From: Ralstonia soli
Lineage (GTDB): Bacteria; Pseudomonadota; Gammaproteobacteria; Burkholderiales; Burkholderiaceae
Direction of reading: 5' to 3'
Length of the DNA stretch: 64,000 nucleotides
NCBI RefSeq assembly: GCF_023955655.1
Contig: NZ_JAMXHT010000002.1
Location: 372,001-436,000 of the forward strand
In this document: positions 1 through 7,151 of the stretch, piece after piece
Layout of the letters: each line of letters opens with the position of its first letter
Numbering within the stretch: position 1 is the stretch's first letter
The notes under the pieces: generated by a model
What the model was told of the DNA's origin: nothing
Seen by the model: only the letters and a program-made list of their open reading frames with translations
The model's database searches: none
Position numbers and translations under genes: made by a program

Positions 1-43
1 TGTAGTCGACAACGCGAATACCTTCGAGTGGGCGGGCCTGCAT
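1..43 (-). CDS. CaiB/BaiF family CoA-transferase, N-terminal fragment
   Basis: Only the first 14 codons lie in the window. They read MQARPLEGIRVVDY, which matches the usual opening (PL.G.RV.D) of class III CoA-transferases that move CoA between carboxylic acids. The ATG at 43-41 shares its A with the TGA stop of the MaoC gene upstream, so translation is probably coupled. A CoA-transferase beside a MaoC hydratase suggests activation of a short or branched dicarboxylic acid followed by hydration; the substrate is not readable. The family call rests on a short N-terminus and is moderate. Confidence 0.6.
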   Translation of the reverse strand, partial: MQARPLEGIRVVDY

Positions 44-501
44 CAGAACGCTCCCGGCCGGCGCGGCACCATCAGGCGGTGCTCACCGCGTTGCACGACC
101 TGGCCATCTTGATTGATCAGCTCCGAGGGCAGCACGACGATGCCCCAGCCCGGACGGCTCTTGCTCGCCCGCATCTCCCCGACCCGGAACTTCACGTGCA
201 AGACGTCGTTGACCTTGATCGGCAGCAGGAAATCCCACGTCCAGCCGAGCGACATGCCGGGCAGGAAGCGGTAGTCGCTCTGCGTCTTCAGGCCGTCCGC
301 AATCGACAAGCCGAACAAGCCATGCGCGACGATGCAGCCGAAGTGGCTCGCATTGGCGTAGGCCTCGTCCACATGCACGGGCGTGTGGTCGCCGGTGAGG
401 TCGGCGTAAGCGAGGATGCGTTCTTTCGTGACGGTGTAGCTCGGGCTCACGCACGTGTCGCCCTCTTGGGCGTCGTCCCAGTATTTTTCAACGATCGTCA
501 T
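43..501 (-). CDS. MaoC family (R)-hydratase/dehydratase
   Basis: A 152-residue single hot-dog protein with the hydratase-2 motif around residues 37-63: GDHTPVHVDEAYA, then an IVAHG-type segment. The Asp and His there are the catalytic pair that adds water to enoyl-CoA thioesters. I chose the ATG at 501 (MTIVEKYWDD) because family proteins start here; the open frame extends upstream but those residues resemble nothing. It lies 2 nt after the VOC gene and overlaps the CoA-transferase start, so it is the third gene of a minus-strand operon. A mesaconyl- or other branched enoyl-CoA is a plausible substrate, but that is inference. Confidence 0.85.
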   Translation of the reverse strand: MTIVEKYWDDAQEGDTCVSPSYTVTKERILAYADLTGDHTPVHVDEAYANASHFGCIVAHGLFGLSIADGLKTQSDYRFLPGMSLGWTWDFLLPIKVNDVLHVKFRVGEMRASKSRPGWGIVVLPSELINQDGQVVQRGEHRLMVPRRPGAF

Positions 502-503
502 AT

Positions 504-896
504 CTATGCCTGCGCACGGGGGTTGATTGCCAATGCCTGCGCCACGCACGACGCAGGCTTGGCCTGAATGAGTTCGACCGCCAGGCCGTCTGGCAAGCGC
601 AACCAGTTGCGGCCCTGCGGCATTTCGGTCACGCCAAAGCCGTGCGCGAGAGCCAGCGCGGCTTCCAGGTCTTCGCACATCACGCCCAAGTGGGCGAGTC
701 GGCCTTCGGGGCCTTCGTACTCGGGGGCATGGATGAACTGCAGGCCACCGAGCGTCCAGTATTGCCGGGGCGCTTCACGCGTGCCGTCGATCTCGCGCAG
801 GGTCATGCCGAGCACCTCTTCGAAAAAGCGAATGTGCCAGTGGATGTCCTTCACCCAGATGGCGACGTGTTCCACATAGGCCTTGGGCGTGCTCAT
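504..896 (-). CDS. VOC (glyoxalase/bleomycin resistance/dioxygenase) family protein
   Basis: A 130-residue protein with the vicinal-oxygen-chelate fold: VEHVAIWVKD at residues 8-17, FFEEVLGM at 24-31, a second metal-ligand region LAHLGV near 68 and GLAVELIQ near 105. The His, His and Glu in these segments would bind a divalent metal. Its ATG overlaps the stop of the PanE-like gene by 4 nt and the MaoC gene follows, so it belongs to one operon. VOC members next to CoA-acid genes are sometimes epimerases or lyases; the reaction here is unknown. Confidence 0.8.
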   Translation of the reverse strand: MSTPKAYVEHVAIWVKDIHWHIRFFEEVLGMTLREIDGTREAPRQYWTLGGLQFIHAPEYEGPEGRLAHLGVMCEDLEAALALAHGFGVTEMPQGRNWLRLPDGLAVELIQAKPASCVAQALAINPRAQA

Positions 897-1861
897 GCGG
901 TTGTCTCCGTGTGTTGTCGTTGTTGGTCAGCCAGTTGGTCCGCCATCGCGCGCTCGATCCCCTTGATGCAAGCGACCAGCGTGGCATTGACGGGAGTCGG
1001 CACACCGTACCGCTGCCCGCAACGCACAACCGAACCGTTGATGAAATCGATCTCGGTGATCGTCCCTTTCTCCAGGCTTTGCAGCATCGAGGTCTTGAAT
1101 GCGGCCGGCAGGCCTTCGGCGGCGAGCGTCCATGCCTGTTCGGGGTCCGTCATCGACAGCTTCACGCCTGCGGCCTGTGCCGCTGCAATCGCCTCGGCCA
1201 CGGCCGCAAGCGAGGTCGCCTTGAGCAGCGGTTCGTCGTAGAGCTGGCCGTAGGTCAGGCGGGTGATGCCAGTGAGCGCACCAGTGGCCACGTTGACGAG
1301 GAGCTTGTCCCACATCGTGCCGACGATGTTGTCGGTGACCGTGGTCGCCAGCCCAGCGGCATTGAAGGCTTCCGCAACGGCCTGCACGCGGGGCGTCAGA
1401 CGGCCATCCAGTTCGCCGATGTAGGTGGCTTTGCCAACCACGCCCGATTGAATATGCGCGGGGCCCCGCATCACCCCGCCAACATAGGTCTTGCCTGCCA
1501 GCACGCGTTCACGGCCCACGATGTCGCCGAGGATCTCTTCGTGCCCCAGGCCGTTCTGCAGCGACAGCACCAGCGTATCGGGGCCGACCAGATCCACGGC
1601 ACCGCGCATGGCGGCATCGGTCTCGAATGATTTGACCAGCACGATCACCAGCTCTGCGACCCCCACCTCTGCAGCGCGCGTCGCCGCCCGTACCTGAATG
1701 TGTCGTGTGCCTTGTGCATCGTCCACCCGCAGGCCTTCGCTTCGCATGGCATTGATGCGAGCCGGCGAGCGGCCAATCAGCCAGGTCTCGTGGCCGGCTT
1801 CAGTGAGGGTGGCCCCAATGGCGCAGCCCAGTGCGCCGGCACCCAGAATCGCAATCTTCAA
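893..1861 (-). CDS. Ketopantoate reductase (PanE/ApbA) family oxidoreductase
   Basis: About 322 residues. The N-terminal Rossmann motif is KIAILGAGALGCAIG, and the C-terminal domain carries the family signature with Lys and Asn in WDKLLVNVATGALTGITR. The enzyme should reduce a 2-oxo acid with NAD(P)H. I prefer a TTG start at 1861: it puts the Rossmann motif at the extreme N-terminus and has AAAGGAG six bases upstream, while the GTG at 1888 lacks a ribosome site. It is first in an operon with VOC, MaoC and CoA-transferase genes, so a catabolic 2-oxo-acid or branched-hydroxyacid role is more likely than pantothenate synthesis. Confidence 0.85.
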   Translation of the reverse strand: MKIAILGAGALGCAIGATLTEAGHETWLIGRSPARINAMRSEGLRVDDAQGTRHIQVRAATRAAEVGVAELVIVLVKSFETDAAMRGAVDLVGPDTLVLSLQNGLGHEEILGDIVGRERVLAGKTYVGGVMRGPAHIQSGVVGKATYIGELDGRLTPRVQAVAEAFNAAGLATTVTDNIVGTMWDKLLVNVATGALTGITRLTYGQLYDEPLLKATSLAAVAEAIAAAQAAGVKLSMTDPEQAWTLAAEGLPAAFKTSMLQSLEKGTITEIDFINGSVVRCGQRYGVPTPVNATLVACIKGIERAMADQLADQQRQHTETTA

Positions 1862-1926
1862 TGGCGTCTCCTTTACGTGTGGTTGCACGATAGGAGACCA
1901 CCCTTATACTGGCAATACAATGATCA

Positions 1927-1940
1927 CAATATCGTTATTG
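1927..1940. promoter_or_regulatory. Dyad CAATA-N4-TATTG, likely LysR operator
   Basis: A perfect 5+5 inverted repeat, preceded directly by the palindrome TGATCA (1921-1926), lies in the 81-bp gap between the divergent reductase and LysR genes. Autoregulating LysR proteins usually bind AT-rich dyads in such gaps. The position 2 bp before the LysR ATG suggests self-repression. Function is inferred. Confidence 0.45.
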
Positions 1941-1942
1941 CT

Positions 1943-2863
1943 ATGGACAATAATGCTGGGGCGCTTGCCGACCTGCCTGATCTGAAGCTGCTACAACTGT
2001 TCGACCTGCTGTACGACGTTCGCAACGTCAGCCGTGTTGCCGAGCAGCTTGGGCAGAGCCAGCCAACGGTCAGCATCTGGCTCGGGCAACTACGGGACTA
2101 CATACGGGATCCCCTGTTCATTCGCACGCCCGGCGGCATGGCACCCACGCCGCAGGCGGACGCGCTGATCGGGCCGTGCCGGGAGATCCTCGAATCGCTC
2201 AGGCGTTTTGCTGCCTGGGAGATTGCGTTCGACCCCGCGACGGCACAGCGGCGGTTTCGTATCTGCATGACCGATGCGAGCCATATCACGCTGCTGCCGC
2301 GTCTTCTGGCGCATGTTCGCGCGCAGGCGCCCGGTGTCCGCTTGGAGGCCGCCAGAATTGACGGCAATACGGAACGCACGCTGGAATCCGGCGAAGCCGA
2401 CCTCGCGATTGGCTACGTGCCCTGGCTGAGCGGCAGCATCTATCAGCAGCAGTTGTACGAGCAGGATTGGGTCTGCCTGGCCAATCGCCACCATCCGAGA
2501 ATCCGCACCCGGTTTGGCGCGAAGCAATACAGCGCGGAAGGGCACGTCGCGGTCACGGCGGGTACCGGGGCGCAACTGCTCCAACAGGCGCTGACGCGCG
2601 AGCGCATCGAGCGTCAGATCGTGCTGGAGCTGCCGGGCTTCCTGGGGCTGGGCGCGATTATCCAAACGACCGACCTGATCACCACGCTGCCCCGCCACAT
2701 CGGCGAAACGCTCGCCAAGGCCAATGACCTGGCCGTGCGCGCGTGCCCATTCCCCGTGGAAGGCTTTGCCGTGCGGCAGCACTGGCATGCCAGGTATCAC
2801 CATGAAGCAGGCAACCGTTGGCTGCGCGGCGTGGTCAGTCAACTTTTTGGCGCGGCGCGCTAG
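1943..2863 (+). CDS. LysR family transcriptional regulator
   Basis: 306 residues from the ATG at 1943 (MDNNAGALAD). The N-terminal winged helix spans about residues 10-70, with VSRVAEQLGQSQPTVSIWLGQL as the recognition region, followed by a substrate-binding effector domain from about residue 95. The open frame continues upstream, but those residues overlap the divergent reductase and are not LysR-like. It is divergent from the reductase/VOC/MaoC/CoA-transferase operon and most likely controls it in response to an acid intermediate. Confidence 0.9.
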   Translation: MDNNAGALADLPDLKLLQLFDLLYDVRNVSRVAEQLGQSQPTVSIWLGQLRDYIRDPLFIRTPGGMAPTPQADALIGPCREILESLRRFAAWEIAFDPATAQRRFRICMTDASHITLLPRLLAHVRAQAPGVRLEAARIDGNTERTLESGEADLAIGYVPWLSGSIYQQQLYEQDWVCLANRHHPRIRTRFGAKQYSAEGHVAVTAGTGAQLLQQALTRERIERQIVLELPGFLGLGAIIQTTDLITTLPRHIGETLAKANDLAVRACPFPVEGFAVRQHWHARYHHEAGNRWLRGVVSQLFGAAR

Positions 2864-2967
2864 TTGAAGGCTCGGTTTGGTATGCAGATGGTTGGTTTCC
2901 GGCGAGTGCGCGTGCGGCCGGTCACGAGGTCAGCGCGGCCCCGCCGATTCGGCTACAATTATTAGTT

Positions 2968-2990
2968 GACTCATCAATCGTTGATGTATC
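2968..2990. promoter_or_regulatory. Inverted repeat upstream of the MFS exporter, likely MarR operator
   Basis: Arms 2968-2977 and 2981-2990 pair as GAnnCATCAA / TTGATGnnTC around TCG. The dyad covers a TTGACT -35-like hexamer at 2966-2971 and sits 24 bp before the exporter ATG. A MarR gene lies immediately downstream of the exporter, so repression through this site is likely. A TACAAT hexamer at 2954-2959 could be an alternative -10. Confidence 0.55.
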
Positions 2991-3013
2991 ATTTGTATTG
3001 TCTCCCCTCCGCC

Positions 3014-4606
3014 ATGGCCGTCCACACTGCGCTCCCGCACTCCCATACCCAGGTCTTGCCGTTCAAGGAATCGCTGCTGGCGATGATCGGTATTTGCTTT
3101 GTCGTGGTTCTGGTGGCATTCGACCAGACCGTAGTCGGTACTGCACTGCCGACGGTGGTGGCCGAGCTTAAGGGCTTCGAGCTGTATGCGTGGGTGGCGA
3201 CGTCGTATCTGCTGACCTCGGTGGTGACGGTGCCGATCTTCGGGCGCCTGGGTGATTTCTATGGGCGCAAGCCGTTCGTGATTGCATCCATCGTGGTGTT
3301 CACGCTGGCGTCGGTCATGTGCGGCATGGCGGGCAGTATGGGGTTCCTGGTGTGGTCGCGGGCGCTGCAGGGTATCGGTGGCGGTATGTTGGTCGGCACC
3401 GCGTATGCCTGTATTCCCGACCTGTTTCCCGATGCACGTGTACGTTTGCGCTGGCAGGTCATGCTGAGTGCCTCGTTCGGGATCGCCAACGCCATCGGCC
3501 CGACGCTGGGCGGCTGGATGACGCAGGCGTTCGGCTGGCGCTCGGTGTTCTACGTGAATATTCCGTTTGGTGTGTTGGGGCTGTGGTTTGCGTGGCGTTT
3601 CCTGCCGCATTTGCGCCAGAACCTGCACACGGGGCGGATCCGGCTGGACTGGCAGGGCGCAGTGCTGATTACGGTGGCGCTGGGTGCGCTACAGCTGTTC
3701 GTTGAGTGGCTGCCGCGTCACGGCATGTCGCTGGCGATGGTGGGTTGGCTGGTGCTGTCTGGTGCGGCGTTCGTTGCACTGTGGTGGTGGGAGCAACGCG
3801 CTGAACAGCCGCTGCTGCCGTTCGACATGCTGCGCAATCCGTCATTGGCGGCGCTGTTCATGCTGGCGCTGCTGTCGGGGTTTTCGATGTTTGCGGTGCT
3901 GTTCTATGCGCCGCTGCTGTTCCAGGGCGGGTTCGGCATGTCGCCGCAGGAGGCGGGGCTGGTCATCACGCCGCTCGTTGTGTGCATCACGCTGGGCAGC
4001 ATCATCAACGGGCGCATCGTCACGCGCATTCCGAAGCCCAACGCCATGCTGTATGCCGGGTTTGCGCTGCTGACGGTGGCGGTGGCCGGCATGGCGATGT
4101 CGTCCAAGGGTATGCCGCATGCGGTGCTGACGCTGCTGATGCTGCTGGCGGGTCTCGGCCTCGGCTTCGTGCTGCCCAACCTGACCGTGTTTGCCCAGCA
4201 GACGGCCGGGCGTGCGCACCTGGGCATTGCCACGGCGCTGCTGCAATCGCTGCGCATGGTGGGCGGCATGGTGGGCACGGCGCTGGTTGGCACACTGGTG
4301 AGCGAGCGCTATGCCTCCGGCGTGGCCAATGCGCTCAGCGCCGACAACGCCAAGCAATGGCTGCACCAGCTTGCCGATCCCGAAATTCTCATCGATCATG
4401 ACGCGCAGGCCGCCGTGCTCGCGCAGATGCATGCGGCGGGCCACGATGGCGTGGCGCTGCTCGAAGCCGCGCGGCATGTGCTGGTGAGTGCCATCCATAT
4501 CGGCCTGATCGTGGCGACGGTGGTGGCGCTGATCGGCCTGTGGCGGGTGCGCCGGGTGCCGCCGGTGGTGCTGCACCATGTTGAGCCTGTGCAACATGCC
4601 GAGTAG
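3014..4606 (+). CDS. EmrB/QacA-type (DHA2) MFS multidrug exporter
   Basis: 530 residues with about 14 hydrophobic segments, the DHA2 layout. FDQTVVGTALP (about 36-46) is the TM1 motif D1 and GRLGDFYGRK (77-86) is motif A between TM2 and TM3. The LxxxRxxQGxGGG-type motif is present as RALQGIGGGMLVG. The protein should export toxic compounds in exchange for protons at the inner membrane. I chose the ATG at 3014, because an earlier in-frame TTG lies inside the operator-like dyad. No membrane-fusion partner is adjacent. The MarR gene 71 bp downstream is the probable regulator. Confidence 0.92.
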   Translation: MAVHTALPHSHTQVLPFKESLLAMIGICFVVVLVAFDQTVVGTALPTVVAELKGFELYAWVATSYLLTSVVTVPIFGRLGDFYGRKPFVIASIVVFTLASVMCGMAGSMGFLVWSRALQGIGGGMLVGTAYACIPDLFPDARVRLRWQVMLSASFGIANAIGPTLGGWMTQAFGWRSVFYVNIPFGVLGLWFAWRFLPHLRQNLHTGRIRLDWQGAVLITVALGALQLFVEWLPRHGMSLAMVGWLVLSGAAFVALWWWEQRAEQPLLPFDMLRNPSLAALFMLALLSGFSMFAVLFYAPLLFQGGFGMSPQEAGLVITPLVVCITLGSIINGRIVTRIPKPNAMLYAGFALLTVAVAGMAMSSKGMPHAVLTLLMLLAGLGLGFVLPNLTVFAQQTAGRAHLGIATALLQSLRMVGGMVGTALVGTLVSERYASGVANALSADNAKQWLHQLADPEILIDHDAQAAVLAQMHAAGHDGVALLEAARHVLVSAIHIGLIVATVVALIGLWRVRRVPPVVLHHVEPVQHAE

Positions 4607-4677
4607 GCGCCGGATAGGCACCAACAAGCCGGAGCAGTTAGGATGCGCGGTTTCCCAGCAATCTCAGCCCGTGATCG

Positions 4678-5175
4678 ATGACCTCTGAACGCGAACGCTT
4701 CGCCGTCATGCACCAGTTTGGCCGCACCTACCGTGCCTTCATGGCCGCCTTCGAGGCGCATGTCGGCCAGCCGGTGCCGCGCTGGCGCATCCTGCTCGCG
4801 CTGCACGACAACACCGGCGGTGGCATCGCCCAGAAGCAGCTGGCCGAGCGCGTGCGGATGGACCCCGGCGCGCTGACGCGCCAGCTCAAGGTGCTCGAGC
4901 AGCTCGGCTGGATCGAACGCACCACCGACGCGCGCGACAACCGCCTGACCAACGTGTCGCTCTCCGACGCCGGCCTGGCGGTCGTGCTCGAATGCATGCC
5001 GCGCCGCGTCGCGTTCATCAACGCCACGCTCGATGGGCTGCCCGACGATCTCGTCCACGCGCTGTCCGAAGCGCTCGCGCAGATCGAGGCACGCCTGGCC
5101 GAAGTGCCGGCGCCGGCAACCACTGCATCCGCCTCGCCTGACATCAAAAGCGCCGATCAGCCCGAAGACCGCTAA
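4678..5175 (+). CDS. MarR family transcriptional regulator
   Basis: 165 residues with a winged helix at about 35-100: IAQKQLAERVRMDPGALTRQLKVLEQLGWIERTT-type sequence followed by the wing DARDNRLTNVSLSDAG. The DxRxxR-like wing and the spacing match MarR repressors. The C-terminal 20 residues are Ala/Ser/Pro rich and probably disordered. It is on the same strand as the exporter, 71 bp away, and should repress it through the dyad at 2968-2990 until a phenolic or lipophilic ligand binds. Confidence 0.9.
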   Translation: MTSERERFAVMHQFGRTYRAFMAAFEAHVGQPVPRWRILLALHDNTGGGIAQKQLAERVRMDPGALTRQLKVLEQLGWIERTTDARDNRLTNVSLSDAGLAVVLECMPRRVAFINATLDGLPDDLVHALSEALAQIEARLAEVPAPATTASASPDIKSADQPEDR

Positions 5176-5202
5176 CGCGCTGACTGTGCCCGGAGACACG
5201 CC

Positions 5203-6174
5203 ATGCCCATGGTGATCAACAGCGCGCTGTACCGTAACGGCAAGCGCGAACGTGACCTTTCTGTCGAGGCCATCAGCGATGTGCTGCACACGCCGGGCTC
5301 GTTTGTCTGGCTCGGCCTGCACGAGCCGGACGACGCCATGCTCAAGCAGGTGCAGGAAGAATTCCACCTGCACGACCTCGCCATCGAAGACGCACGCAAC
5401 GCGCATCAGCGCCCCAAGCTGGAGACCTACGGCGACACGCTATTCATCGTGCTGAACACCGCGCAGATGGAAGACGGCAACGTTGTTTTTGGCGAGACGC
5501 ATCTGTTCATCGGCAAGGATTTTCTCGTCTCGGTGCGGCACGGGCCGTCGGCCTCGTATTCGCCGGTGCGCGAGCGCTGCGAGCGCACGCCGCAATTGCT
5601 GGCCAAGGGCGCCCCGTTTGCGCTGTACGCGGTGATGGACTTCGTGGTCGACAACTACCAGCCTGTGCTCCATCGCATGCAGGAGGAGTTCGAGCAGATC
5701 GAGAGCCAGATCTTTGGCGACACGTTCGACCGCGCGGCCATCGAGCGGCTCTATACGCTCAAGCGCCAGCTCTTGCGGCTGCGCAATGCCGCGCTGCCGG
5801 TGGAAGACATTGCCGGCCAGCTCGTGCGCCTGCACGAAGACGTGGTGCCCAAGGAGCTGCGCGCGTACTTCCGTGACATTGCCGACCATGCGCATCGCGT
5901 AGTGGGCGCGCTCGACGTGATCCGAGAAATGCTGACCACGGCCATCTCCGTGAACGTCGCGCTGGTGTCGGTCACGCAGAACGACATCGTCAAACGTCTG
6001 GCAGGGTGGGGCGCCATTCTGGCGATCCCGACCGTGGTGTTCAGCAACTACGGCATGAACTTCAAGGGCATGCCGGAGCTGGAGCACCCGGCGGGGTATC
6101 CGATCGTGCTCGCGTGCACGGCCACCGCGTGCGTTTGGCTCTACCGCAAGCTGCGCAAGTCAGGCTGGATATAG
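5203..6174 (+). CDS. corA: CorA-type divalent cation transporter
   Basis: 323 residues. A long, soluble, charged N-terminal domain is followed by two C-terminal transmembrane helices, with the signature loop YGMNF (GMN at about 284-286) between them. GMN forms the selectivity ring of the pentameric Mg2+/Co2+ channel. The helical stalk carries the typical MQEEFEQIESQ coiled sequence. GGAG precedes the ATG. It follows the MarR gene by 27 bp and precedes tag by 10 bp, so these may share a transcript, but the functions look unrelated. Mg2+ transport is the family expectation; CorA paralogs for other metals exist. Confidence 0.93.
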   Translation: MPMVINSALYRNGKRERDLSVEAISDVLHTPGSFVWLGLHEPDDAMLKQVQEEFHLHDLAIEDARNAHQRPKLETYGDTLFIVLNTAQMEDGNVVFGETHLFIGKDFLVSVRHGPSASYSPVRERCERTPQLLAKGAPFALYAVMDFVVDNYQPVLHRMQEEFEQIESQIFGDTFDRAAIERLYTLKRQLLRLRNAALPVEDIAGQLVRLHEDVVPKELRAYFRDIADHAHRVVGALDVIREMLTTAISVNVALVSVTQNDIVKRLAGWGAILAIPTVVFSNYGMNFKGMPELEHPAGYPIVLACTATACVWLYRKLRKSGWI

Positions 6175-6184
6175 GAGATACGAG

Positions 6185-6748
6185 ATGACGAAGGCGCGCT
6201 GCTGCTGGGCGGGTGAAGACCCGCAGATGATTGCGTACCACGACACCGAATGGGGCGTGCCCTCGCACGATGATCGCCGCCTCTACGAGATGCTGATTCT
6301 CGAAGGGGCGCAGGCCGGCCTGTCGTGGCAGACCATCCTGCGCAAGCGGGCACGCTATCAGGAAGTGTTCGAGGGGTTTGATGCGGCACGCGTGGCGCGC
6401 TTCACGCCCGCGCGTATTGAGAAGCTGCTCGCCGACCCCGGCATCGTGCGCAACCGCGCCAAGGTGGAAGGCGCCGTCATCAACGCACGCAAGGTGCTGG
6501 AGCTGCAGGAAGAAGTGGGTTCGCTCGATGCGTTCCTGTGGGCGTTCGTCGATGGCAAGACCATCGTCAACCGTTGGAACAGCTACCGCGACGCGCCCGC
6601 CGCCACCGACGCCTCCAAGGCGATGAGCAAGGCGCTGGTCAAGCGCGGTTTCAAGTTTGTCGGCCCCACCATCTGCTACGCCTTCATGCAGGCCACCGGC
6701 ATGGTTGATGACCACGAGGCCGGGTGCTTTCGCGCCGGCAAGTCATAG
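6185..6748 (+). CDS. tag: DNA-3-methyladenine glycosylase I
   Basis: 187 residues that align with E. coli Tag at every key position, offset by two. The zinc ligands are Cys6, His19, His177 and Cys181, and the base-pocket Glu40 and Trp48 lie in LILEGAQAGLSWQTIL. The enzyme removes 3-methyladenine from alkylated DNA in base excision repair. The ATG is preceded by AGGAGATACGAG. The stop lies 3 bp from the stop of the convergent cytochrome gene. Confidence 0.97.
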   Translation: MTKARCCWAGEDPQMIAYHDTEWGVPSHDDRRLYEMLILEGAQAGLSWQTILRKRARYQEVFEGFDAARVARFTPARIEKLLADPGIVRNRAKVEGAVINARKVLELQEEVGSLDAFLWAFVDGKTIVNRWNSYRDAPAATDASKAMSKALVKRGFKFVGPTICYAFMQATGMVDDHEAGCFRAGKS

Positions 6749-6751
6749 CGC

Positions 6752-7081
6752 TTACTTGGCAGCAACCGGCTTGAGCTGCATCACCCAATGCGCGAACTGG
6801 TCTGCCTCTTCGGGCGTGATCGCGTTCGGCGGCATGGTGCCGGCGCCCCATTTGCCGCTGCTGCCTTCGAGCATGCTCTTCTTCAGTTTCGCAATCGCGT
6901 CCGGATCGGTTTTGTAACGCTCGGCAATCGCGCGGAACGGCGGTCCGACTTTGGTCGTGTCCATCGCGTGGCACGCGCGGCAGGTGTCTTCGCTGGAAGA
7001 AGAGGCGGCGTGCCCGGGCACAACCAGCATGCCGGACAACGCCGCAAACATGGAGAGCACTGCCGATTTCATCAACGTCAT
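6752..7081 (-). CDS. Periplasmic class I cytochrome c
   Basis: 109 residues from MTLMKSAV. A signal peptide runs to about residue 26 (GHAA), then the heme site CRACH has Cys34, Cys37 and His38 and the distal ligand is Met83 in GTMPPN. Size and spacing fit a c5/c551-type single-heme electron carrier. The upstream alternative start (7114) adds a charged stretch before the signal peptide and is less likely. It is the last gene after a porin and an LVIVD-repeat protein on the same strand, 70 bp downstream of the latter. It may take electrons from a periplasmic oxidation in that operon; this is inference. Confidence 0.9.
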   Translation of the reverse strand: MTLMKSAVLSMFAALSGMLVVPGHAASSSSEDTCRACHAMDTTKVGPPFRAIAERYKTDPDAIAKLKKSMLEGSSGKWGAGTMPPNAITPEEADQFAHWVMQLKPVAAK

Positions 7082-7151
7082 GGAATTCCGTTCTTGTGCA
7101 GGCGCCCGCTGCAAGCCTGCGCAGGCGGGCGCCGGATTGGCTACAGGCTGA

